A DNA stretch of 64,000 nucleotides from Spongilla lacustris (taxonomy: Eukaryota > Porifera > Demospongiae > Spongillida > Spongillidae). Numbering within the stretch: the first letter of the stretch is position 1; the number at the start of each line of letters is the position of its first letter. Under the pieces are notes generated by a model. The model did no database searches and had not been told where the DNA came from. It saw nothing but the letters and a program-made list of their open reading frames with translations. Shown piece after piece: positions 55,742 to 64,000 of the stretch. The stretch is taken from assembly GCA_949361645.1 (NCBI GenBank), contig OX442415.1, positions 8,587,254-8,651,253 of the forward strand. Reading direction: 5' to 3'. The translations under genes and the position numbers were made by a program.

Positions 55742-56507
55742 AATTACTTGGAATGGTACATGTTCTCTTGGGTCTCTTGGCAGATGGAGACTTCACTGGC
55801 TTCTGCTCATGACGCTTCAGTACAGTCTTGACCAACAATTGGTACACTTCTGTGTGAGTTTGAGGAGGTTGGCTTTTGTTCTTCATCTGGTCTCTGAATA
55901 CCTGTACAACAATGGCACAGTTAAGGGGAACATACATTAAGCCATTGATGTGAGGATGATGTTCAAGATAGGACTTCAGCTGGTCCCTTAACTCCTTGTT
56001 GTGTTCAAGGGCACCATCAACATATCGCTGGATCTCTTCCTTACCAAAACCAATCACCTCAATGTACTGACATTTCATTGAGTGACACAGCTGATGGAGG
56101 TTTTGGTTAGCTGAAGGTCGGGTTGACACCAACACTGTCATCTTAGGAAGCACCTCCCCTCTGATGATGTCAGCAAAGATGGATGATGTCTGCAGATGGG
56201 AAGACAGCTCATCATAGCCATCAAGAACCATCATCACACCATCTCCATCTTGTGACCTTATCCAATCTACAACAGCCTCATGTTCTTGGGGTGCCTGTCC
56301 TTTATAACGAAAAAGGTCAGATATGTCCTTGGCATTCTGCACGCTCTCATCCCTCAAGCGTAGGAGGACAACAAGATGGTAGCCATGAAGGATCTCCTTT
56401 TGGGACCAGCAGACCCCAAAGTGCCAGCTGAATGTTGATTTCCCTATACCAGGAATCCCTTCCACTATGATGCAGCTAGCCCTCTCACCATCCCGTAACA
56501 AGCCAAC
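55742..56507 (-). CDS. NLR gene, NACHT exon
   Basis: A 766-base exon with a GATTTCCAG acceptor and AATT|GTGAGC donor (phase 0 in, 1 out). It encodes the NACHT NTPase that drives receptor oligomerisation. Walker A is EGIPGIGKSTFSWHF. LHGYHLVVLLRLRDESV follows as the next strand, Walker B is VMMVLDGYDELSS, and sensor 1 is MTVLVSTRPSA. IEVIGFGKEEIQRYVDG and LMYVPLNCAIVVQVFRD are the GxP-type end motifs. All key residues are present, so the receptor is likely functional. Confidence 0.92.
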
Positions 56508-56565
56508 CTGGAAATCAAAACATCTACTAATGCATTCTCACACACAGTTCTTGGAACACACCTAC

Positions 56566-56822
56566 CTGTCCAATCTCTATGGATCTTTTTAACTTTTTAA
56601 CTTCTTCTACCTTGGCGTGTATCATTGCCAGTGTGCAAATCTCCTCTTTCTCCTTAGGGAAGTCTTCAATACTCTCAACTGTGGACAGGTTGATGTAACA
56701 TTTGGAGACCACAGGTGACCACTGGTCTCCACATGGCTTTCTGTTATACACACTCCTCAGGTACTCTGCATATTGCCTCACTCCCTGTGGGACGTCAGTA
56801 GTGGGTGTAGCCAGAAGAGGAG
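56566..56822 (-). CDS. NLR gene, Death-NACHT linker exon
   Basis: A 257-base exon. The CCATCTAG acceptor at 56823 is chosen over a nearer CCCACAG because only it keeps the frame with the Death exon. It encodes ATPTTDVPQGVRQYAEYLRS, DQWSPVVSKCYINLSTVES and EEVKKLKRSIEIGQ. The W.P..S..YINL sequence is the usual pre-NACHT segment of animal NLRs. Ends in phase 0 at CAG|GTAGGT. Confidence 0.8.
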
Positions 56823-56876
56823 CTAGATGGAGGGAATTTTGGGCTAAGATATTATGTATAGCTCAAAGGTTATTAC

Positions 56877-57150
56877 CTTGAGCTATTCTCTTCTCTTCTA
56901 ACTGTTTAACACGATCAGCGGTAGCAATGTTGTCCAAGTCTCTCAACACCTTCACCAGTAATTTGTAAGTAGCATCACGTGCCTTGATCCTTTTCCATTG
57001 CAACAACATATTTTCCCTCTTCTCTCCTTCGCTACCACCTTCTCTATCGATGTCCCTGACCTTCTGATCACCGAGAAGTCTTCGGCCAACACGCCTCCAA
57101 TCAAAGTCATATCCAGTTATTGTGTAGATGTCGTCCTCACTGCACTCCAT
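56877..57150 (-). CDS. NLR gene, first coding exon with Death domain
   Basis: From the Met at 57150 to CAAG|GTAATA. It encodes 91 residues fitting a Death domain: FDWRRVGRRLLGDQKVRDID, EKRENMLLQWKR and ARDATYKLLVKVLRDLDN, ending in TADRVKQLE. The W..L.R.LG...I..I ... LL..W ... L...L ... A pattern is clear. A Death domain at the front of NACHT-LRR is known from sponges and links the receptor to adaptor or caspase signalling. The short leader ends CAACATAG before the Met, so a further 5' exon is possible. Confidence 0.85.
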
Positions 57151-57186
57151 CTATGTTGGGGTCGGGCTGCGCCCAACTGTTATAGA

Positions 57187-57200
57187 AATATATATATATT
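57187..57200 (-). promoter_or_regulatory. TATA-like element upstream of NLR gene
   Basis: A TATATATATATT stretch 40-50 bases upstream of the Met, beside the CGCGCGCTTTTAAAA sequence. A promoter here is plausible, but the distance implies a very short leader. Confidence 0.35.
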
Positions 57201-57318
57201 TATTTTTTAAAAGCGCGCGAACGTTGGACCAACGTACAATACTATAAAGGTGTGGCTAACGCTATGCGCATGCGTGTAAGTAATTCCTTGAGGGGGCCGA
57301 AAATTGGTTTGATACTGC

Positions 57319-57545
57319 CAGTGGCGGATCTAGCATAGCCTTGGGGGGGGGGGGGGGGGGGGGGGAAGGGGGGGGGGGGGGGCAGCAGTTCCCCCATTCA
57401 TATTAAATGCCGCCCCTGTCATGAAATTGCCGCCCCCCCCCCCCCCCCCCCCCCCACACCATGCGTGTGCACGCGCACTACTTACCGTAGGTAACGCACG
57501 CACATCTAGAAAGCACACCTTTTGTGGGTCGGGGGCGGCAATTTC
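57319..57545. mobile_element. CAGTGGCGGATCTAG element fragment
   Basis: Starts CAGTGGCGGATCTAGCATAG and carries G and C homopolymers (57343-57382, 57433-57455) around AAATGCCGCCCCTGTC. The right end is unclear. It lies between the divergent NLR and RT genes. Confidence 0.6.
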
Positions 57546-57564
57546 TTCATAATGCAAAAGTTTA

Positions 57565-60500
57565 ATGATTATAGATCTACATGTAGATATGAAATGTTAT
57601 CTATACCGGAAATCTATTACTCCTTCACCCGGTTCTTTAGTTGCCCATCATTTTGATAGTCCAAACCAGCTACATGTATCAGCATTAATCCCAGAGCCTA
57701 AATCACCTGGACAGGGTCCTTCCTTTCCTTCAGGCTCCCACTTCACCCTTAATGAATTCCAGTTCCAACAATCCTTGGCCCCTTCCTCCCAGTGTGGGTC
57801 ACAATCTCCAACTTGTTGCAAGTGCTACACCTCAGGTGCTCGTTGCACATCTTGTAAGTGTTGTCGAGAGGGGCACCCATGTGTGAACTGTTACCCGGGA
57901 AGAAGTGGGAAATGTGCTAACGTTGTTCTCTCAAGCACTGTCATCCTACCTGCATCTATACCACAATTAGAGACTGTTCTCCAACCCAATAGCTTGAATT
58001 CTCTTTCCAACAATCAGGGACAAGATTTACAGCCATCTATGCCTTGGACACCCTCACCTCAGAGTCCACTGTCTCTCACAGAAGAACAGGATTACAATGT
58101 CACTAGGCCACTCTCTCTCAACACCCCCTGTAACTCTGCAATGACTCCACACACATCTTTTCCATCATTGTTTGCTCCACTACCATGCCTTAGCAATGGC
58201 CATTCCAGTCCAGACTCTTCTATTTTGGAATTAACAGCTAATGATCCACTGCCAACACAGTCACATGTACGTGATGTACTACTTGAGCAGAGTGAAGTCC
58301 CGTCCTCTAGCCAACACCCCCATAAGAAATCCTGTCCAGTCCAAGGCTGCCAACAACTCATTGCTCCCACCATGTGGCGTCAACATATGACCTTACATGC
58401 TCAAGGTTTCTTCTCTGGTGCAGTACCTGGCTCTTGGCTTCAAGAACAAGATCTTTTCGTTTGTCCCAATTGTCAGCAGCTGGTGGCTAATTCACGCCAT
58501 TCTTCTCATCTTCGCAAATGCACACATGCCAATGCTGCACCTCCTAGTCTGTCCCCTCTCGGTGTCCAAGTAGCTGATCCTTCTCTTTTCCCCCTACCCA
58601 CATTTGAATCTGTGTGTAATCTATCAGGCCGCACAGTTCGGCACATCCCTTTGAAGGACAGACTTTCATTTGCTCTTGCTTTGTCTTCTGCCTTGAGGTC
58701 TGCTGTGCATGACAACTCTGAGGATGCTTGGCTGACGTTGTTAATGCTGCCTAAATGTGTTGCTTATCTCGGGCAAGGTTCCTGTACATGTGGCTAGGTT
58801 CCTTGCAGGGGGCAACCTAGTGGCTCTGGAGAATAACAAACCCAACTGCCCCCCCCGACATCCGGCCTATTGCAGTTGGAGAGGCTATTCGGTGTCTGGT
58901 TGGGAAATGCCTATGCTCCACTTCCTCGCTCCTTTTCAACTTGGGGTAGCTTGTCAAGGGGGTGCAGAAAAGATTATTCATGGCCTCAGAAGCTGTGTGG
59001 ACGAACATTGGCAGGAGGTTGATTTTGCAGTATTGAAGATAGATTTGCTCAATGCATTTAATCGGGTATCAAGGCAGGCCATCCTGAATGCTTGTGCCCT
59101 TCACATCCCAGAGCTGCTCCCATGGTCTCAATGGTGCTATGGACAACATCCCGCTTTGTGGCACTCTTTGGGTACTATTTCATCAGAAATAGGTGTACAA
59201 CAAGGCGATCCCCTAGGTCCCCTTCTTTTTTGTCTTGTATTGCAACAGATAATATCAGCAATTGCGGAGGATGTTGACTGTGAATCGCTATTGTTTCACC
59301 ACTGGTATATTGATGATGGTGTTGTTGCAGAGCCTGTTGCAGCCATTACTCGGGTTCTCGCCATCATCCAAGAACGAGGACCACCACTCGGCCTCAATAT
59401 CAACATCGCCAAATGTGAGGTGTTCAGTTTGAGGGATCTAAGTTCTTTCCCAGAGGAGATGAGGCGATCGAATGTGCATCACTTTGAGATCCTAGGGGCT
59501 CCCATAGGGGATTTAGTGTTCTGCGCAAAATTTGTAGCGCAGAAACAGTCAGAGGCTTCCAAATTGCTAAAGGAGTTAGAAGCTGTGGGTTCTATCGACC
59601 CCCAGGTGGCCCTACTTCTTCTCAGGCAATGTGGGAGCTATTGCAGACTAGTTCACTTAGCTAGGAACACTCCACCTCTCCTAGTCAATGAGGCCTTTGC
59701 CTTGTTTGATGATGGTGTGCAGCAATGCTTTTCGAAATGCACTGCAGTGGATGCTTCCGCTGCCACCTGGCAACAGGCTCAACTTAGCTTGAAAAGAGGG
59801 GGTTTAGGGCTTCGGAGCTTAAGTTTCCACTCTCCTGCAGCTTACATTGCTTCATTTTTGTCCTCAGGCCTTTCTCCATCATCAGGTACATGTAGGTATT
59901 TATCCTCGTCATTGCACCTTTACAACAGTTTAGTAGATCCCCAAGATTCTCTCACCCCTGAGTCTATAGGTGATTCTCCTCTTTCACGGAAGGTTCAGTC
60001 TTCCAAGATAGAAGAACAACAGTTCAATAATCTTTTTCACAATGCATCTGTGACTGACAGGGCTCGTCTTTTGTCCATCTCTTCCCCTCATGCCTCTGCT
60101 TGGCTGTCAGTCACTCCCTCCCCACAACTCAACCTCCACTTGGAGCCTGCTGAGTTTCAAGTAGCACTTAAGTGGTGATTGGGTATTCCAGTGGTCCAAG
60201 GCCAAAGTTGCCCTCACTGTCCTTCCTGTGTGTTGGATGACTTTGGCCATCACTCCCTCACTTGCAAACATGGAGGGGATGTGGTTTCGCGACACAATAA
60301 GCTCAGGGATGTGTTTTATGACTTCTGCCAACGTGCTTGCTTGGGTCCACGTCTGGAAATGGGTTGTGGGGCGGGATCTGATTCTCAATCCCGCCCAGCA
60401 GATGTTCTTGTTCCTAACTGGGACCTTGGCAAGCCGGCTGCATTTGACTTGTCCGTCACGTCTACGCTACAATCAAGTGTTCTGCTAGAAGCGAGCGTGA

Positions 60501-60772
60501 CGGCTGGTTCGGCAGCCCTGTTGGTTGAGAACAGAAAACACAACAGCAGCGACAAAAAGTGTGATGAATTGGGGTGGGCTTGTATCCCACTTGTTGTTGA
60601 GACCTACGGGTGTTGGGGGGCTGAAGCAGTGGCAGCATTATCAAAGCGTGCAGGTCGTCTCTCCATCAGGAATAATGAACTAAAGTCCAAGACCATTTTT
60701 AGCCTGTACAGCCGCCTAGGGTTGACATTAGTAAGGGCGAACTGTAGAGCTATCCTATCTAGGTTAACATGA
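57565..60772 (+). pseudogene. Broken RT element: CXC, zinc fingers, RT, nuclease
   Basis: A large non-LTR-type reverse-transcriptase gene. The first frame (57565-58797) has a Cys-rich CXC block (residues 84-118, CKCYTSGARCTSCKC...C..C) and zinc fingers at 257-278 and 300-321. The RT frame (58757-60178) has DLLNAFNR (96-103), GVQQGDPLGPLL (146-157) and a YIDDG active site (184-188). The end (60179-60772) has a C..C...H....C zinc knuckle with RHNKLRD, then RPADVLVPNW and FDLSVT, a restriction-like nuclease. Breaks are a missing stretch and frame change near 58790, shifts near 58850 and 58920, and an in-frame TGA at 60176. The RT family occurs in corals and sponges; its clade is uncertain. Confidence 0.8.
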
Positions 60773-60882
60773 CTGTTGAAGGACTTACTTTAGTGTATAT
60801 AATAATATGTGCATTTATTCCTTTCATGTTTTCTCTTATTCATTCATCTTATTTATATAAACCGGTAACGTTTTATTAATCT
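60773..60882 (+). other. 3' tail of RT element
   Basis: AT-rich. TAGTGTATATAATAATATGT and the following TTTATTCCTTTCATG recur inverted at 43678-43724 and about 48138-48184. The likely 3' end of the element is near 60842. Confidence 0.5.
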
Positions 60883-61697
60883 ATTCGTTCCTTCAATTCG
60901 ATGTGCATGCATGTGGCGCGTAGCATAGGCGGTGGAAGGACATTTAGGTTAATAAACCTGGGGGGGGGGGGGGGGGGGCGCGGAAAAGTAAAACTGGGGG
61001 GAGGAGGTTCCCTTGCGATTGGCCGAATACGAACGGGGGGGGGGGGGGGGGGGGGGGTGGTGCATGGGGTCCCCACTACTGGATGCCTCTTCTATATACA
61101 ACGGCGTTTCCACCCGGCACTCTCGTCTAGCGGCCGAGGCACCTCCCTCTCGCCAGCAAGGGGGTGTGGGGGAGTGCTGTAAGTCCCCACTGAGACCCCC
61201 AGAAGCTTTCACACTTTATGCTTCAAATCCGGCTAAAAATTAGTCGGCTGCCGTGCGAATACATGAACACGTACCCCCACCGAAAAAAAATGGCCCGTGT
61301 TTAAACGAGGGTATATCTTCTTCGTACTCGTTAACGCTAGCTTCCATGTACCTGTTTAAACATTTCAGGAAAGAACTGGTACTCCAACAGGATAGCACGC
61401 AGCTGTGTCCACAACTACGTCGATACGCTTGTTTAAACACGGGCCATTTAAATATTTTCGGTGGGGGCGGAGGGGTGATATATCTCGGTGGACAATATAA
61501 ATATAATTTTTCACACATGTATCTTAAAAAGAATACGCGCAAGCTATAGCACCATACGTAAGTTCATTGCGACAACAAAGCCTGGTTCGATGTAGCGAAG
61601 CGGTTTATGACCGGTGTTTTATCTTATACTGGTTTTATGCTACATCAGAGATAATATATACATTATCTCTGGCTACATTCAAGCGCATGCGTTATTT
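60883..61697 (+). repeat. Element A, copy 2 (uninterrupted at the C site)
   Basis: Matches 1733-2273 followed by 12794 to about 13090. It shows the site of the 10.5 kb insertion as a single, undivided sequence. It has two G homopolymers (about 60961-60978, 61036-61057). Broken on the right by MITE E. Confidence 0.85.
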
Positions 61698-61698
61698 A

Positions 61699-62001
61699 CA
61701 AGATATAAAAATTTAATTAAAATAAAATTGGTGATGTAGAATTTGTAGACAGCAATTGAGTAAAAAGTAAGGAAACAAGGAATTACGGATATTATGCATT
61801 CATTAATTTTATAAATATTACATGCCTACATTATTTAGCAAATCTACCTGCCTGAAATTCTGTGCTAAATGTAGGTATGTAATATTTATAAAATTAATGA
61901 ATGCATAATATCCGTAATTCCTTGTTTCCTTACTTTTTACTCAATTGCTGTCTACAAATCCTACATCACCAATTTTATTTTAATTAAATTTTTATATCTT
62001 G
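61699..62001. mobile_element. MITE E, copy 1 (303 bp)
   Basis: A near-perfect palindrome: CAAGATATAAAAATTTAATT ... AATTAAATTTTTATATCTTG. The axis is near 61850 around GCCTGAAATTCTGTGC. Non-coding. Confidence 0.9.
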
Positions 62002-62410
62002 TTTCACTCATTTTTATTCACTGCAAGCATGAAGAAAGAAGTATAAATGCATGTATTGGGCAACCTTGGAATACTACCATATATCATATTAATGATCTGC
62101 TCACGTGCAATCACTGAAACGTTATGGTAAACGGTTTTTTAATAGCAAGAATTTATATTACTAAACATTGATTATGTGTCATATATAAACCGGCCGGCAG
62201 AGCTGCGCCGTGACTGCCGTGTCAAAGATTACTTCGCATGGCGAGGAAGTAATATACCGGCATGCATATGCATGTACTTAGTCGGTCAGTTTCATAAGCA
62301 TGCATACATGGCATATACATACAGTTGTCAGTTATAATAAATATAAGTGTTCTTAGAATATAAATTAAGCCCACCCCTCTCCCTTCCTCGTCGCCTTCTG
62401 TACGGCCGAG
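62002..62410. other. No gene recognised
   Basis: AT-rich, with a CCGGCCGG site at 62190-62197. Nothing further can be supported. Confidence 0.5.
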
Positions 62411-62499
62411 CTCCGGGTGGCCCCCAGTAGGGATGCGGAGGCCACATGGCCCACGGGGCCGGCGGCAGTGGTGCAGCCAATGGAGCAGCCAATAGAGCT

Positions 62500-62698
62500 G
62501 GGGCCCGTGGAGCAGCCAGGGGTAGAGCAGGGGCCAGCGGTGGAGCAGGGGCCAGCAGTGGAGCAGGGGCCAGCGGTGGAGCAGGGGCCAGCAGTGGAGC
62601 AGCCAGGGGTAGAGCAGGGGCCAGCGGTGGAGCAGGGGCCAGCAGTGGAGCAGCCAGGGGTAGAGCAGGGGCCAGCAGTGGAGCAGCCAGGGGTATAG
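62500..62698 (+). repeat. GGAGCAGGGGCCAGCAGT minisatellite
   Basis: 18-base units (GTGGAGCAGGGGCCAGCG/AG) with interspersed CAGCCAGGGGTA variants, about ten in all. All frames stay open; the plus-strand translation reads VEQGPA repeats. Coding use is not supported. Confidence 0.9.
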
Positions 62699-62784
62699 TA
62701 TGAACTCATGCATGCCTCTTTTTGGAGTGAGGGAGGGCTTATAGACAGAGCCATTAATTTACATGGTGCCCCAAGGTCACAGCT

Positions 62785-63180
62785 GCAACAATCCTGCAAA
62801 GCATAAATCTCTTAGACAGATTGATAGCTCTTAAAAGAGCTGTAATTGGTTCCAGCTGATGTACTTGAGAGGATTGCTCCATGTTTAGGTTTGCAGCCAT
62901 AGTATATGTGTCAAAGTATAAGACCACATGCTGGGACACCATACTTGGAATCATGCAGGAAGTGTTAGTCCTGCAAATCTCTTAGACAAATTGATAGCTC
63001 TTACATTAGCTGCATGTAATAAATAGGATCCAGCAGAAAGCAGGAGAACATAATGGAGGATTGGTCCTCCATGTGCATGTTTTAGCAGCCATAGAAGCTA
63101 TGACAAGGTATAAGACCACATTGAACACACACTGGGCCACCATATATGGTATGGAATGCAGGAAGGGGCAGGCTTGTGGT
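62785..63180. repeat. Diverged tandem duplication, about 190 bp units
   Basis: CTGCAAA..ATAAATCTCTTAGACA, GATTGATAGCTCTTA and TATAAGACCACAT occur in the same order twice (62795-62965 and 62970-63180). Confidence 0.75.
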
Positions 63181-63259
63181 TTTATGGATGCAAAGTTGCA
63201 AGACAAATGTTGTATGAAAGTTGACACAGAAACTTTTTCACATGCCGTGCAGCTGTAGA

Positions 63260-64000
63260 CAGCAATATATTACATTACATATAAACACATACATGGGAAG
63301 GAGGCAGGCCTATTTTTAAAGATCGAGTGCGCGTATAAAAAGCGCTTGCCTGGAAAACGGTCAGCCGGCCATGCGGCCAAATTAATGGGCTAAAAATGGC
63401 GTCTGTCTAGCGTTGTGAAACATGGGGTGTCTATAAACCTCTCAAACTCCTTCATATTACCCTTACTACGTAACGTACTGCTGTAAACTCTTACATCCTG
63501 GCAGCAATAACTAATTTTCACGACTATTAAAATCGAATAACACGTGTTTATGATTGAGAATGGCGACGGTCAGGCAGACTGTCAGAGACTGACTCTTGAA
63601 GCCAATTTTGCCTCAGAGCAAAGGAAAGGGAAGCTTGATACCGATACCAAAAAGAGGCTACTCTTGCCACACGGTCCGCTCCATCTTCTTGAATGCCATA
63701 CTTGATCGCGCAACTTACTGTGACGCACCTGGTACCAGCATTACACCACTGAACTTCGTTACTGGACAACTGTGGTACGTATATATATGGTCAAAGCAGT
63801 ATCTCCTCCCCTTACAACCACTACTCCTACTTCTCCCCTTACCCCTACTCCTACTTCTCCCCTTACCCCTACTCCTCCCCTTACTAGTACTTCACGGCTG
63901 TTTGCGGCTGGAAACCTAGTTTATAAATAGAATATTACGGTATTAGTTTACATCCTCTTAGCAACCAGCCTAGCAACCTAGTATGCATCGAAAAGCTCGA
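63260..64000. other. No supported gene
   Basis: Open stretches exist (for example 63596-63919), but the second half is a CTCCCCTTACCCCTACTC-type pyrimidine repeat (63800-63890). AAAATGGCG and GAGAATGGCGACGG at 63394 and 63556 resemble YY1-type start sites; no exon chain could be followed. Confidence 0.4.

Larger units (their letters stand above)
29320..57150 (-). other. Span of Death-NACHT-LRR receptor gene
   Basis: The exons listed below share strand and matching phases from the Death-domain Met at 57150 to the stop at 29320. The first five join 1-1, 0-0, 1-1 and so on without conflict, the LRR cassettes are all phase 1-1, and the last exon accepts phase 1. Introns hold the segmental duplications and transposons. 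That the last exon belongs to the same transcript is inferred, as 12.9 kb separates it from the nearest LRR cassette. Confidence 0.6.

Noticed and set aside
62417..62703. VEQGPA-repeat protein or GC-rich collagen-like gene
   Set aside because: 18-bp minisatellite; all frames on both strands stay open and no splice or start context supports coding.
63596..63919. 107-codon frame with a Leu/Pro-rich tail
   Set aside because: The tail is a pyrimidine repeat and the first half has no recognisable family or splice sites.
1..64000. tRNA, rRNA or snRNA genes
   Set aside because: None with a recognisable cloverleaf or conserved core was seen by eye; a covariance-model search would settle it.

Overview
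The window looks like nuclear DNA of an early-branching animal, most likely a demosponge. The reasons are spliced genes with GT-AG introns and phase-compatible exons, a Death-NACHT-LRR immune receptor, a class I PI3-kinase catalytic subunit, an SmF and a transketolase exon, and a very heavy load of DNA transposons, fold-back elements and minisatellites. A cnidarian or another invertebrate is not excluded. No tRNA, rRNA, CRISPR or bacterial-type operon was seen.

Layout. (1) 1-14.4 kb is mobile DNA. It opens with the 3' part of a hAT transposase gene. A G-rich repeat follows (element A; a second copy lies at 60.9 kb) that is split by a 10.5 kb insertion flanked by a 24-bp direct repeat. The insertion holds a 1.86 kb fold-back element (B) and an 8.6 kb giant palindrome (C). 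A 0.8 kb fold-back element (D), related to the ends of C, follows. (2) 14.4-29 kb holds minus-strand exons of a class I PI3K catalytic subunit (linker, RBD, C2, last exon). They are partly duplicated and out of order, and are mixed with an SmF fragment, one transketolase exon, MITEs and large simple repeats. (3) 29.3-57.2 kb is best read as one minus-strand NLR gene of about 28 kb. It has a Death-domain first exon (57150), linker, NACHT, two post-NACHT exons, five near-identical 168-bp LRR exons and a last LRR exon ending at 29320. Three segmental duplications spread the LRR exons, and each copy carries the same decayed Gypsy-like fragment. Its introns hold a complete 3.6 kb TA-flanked DDE transposon (32704-36303), two CAG...CTG elements with 5-bp target duplications, and other repeats. 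(4) 57.5-60.8 kb is a broken reverse-transcriptase element on the plus strand, divergent from the NLR gene. (5) 60.9-64 kb has the second copy of element A, a MITE and minisatellites, with no recognised gene.

Most notable: the TA-flanked transposon has about 1 kb terminal inverted repeats that contain the promoter and the first ~170 codons of its transposase. The far repeat therefore encodes a separate 175-residue DNA-binding-domain protein in the opposite direction, an arrangement suited to a self-made repressor. The NLR LRR cassettes are phase 1-1 exons whose amino-acid differences cluster at predicted ligand-facing positions. Filled and empty insertion sites in the duplicated copies let the events be put in relative order.
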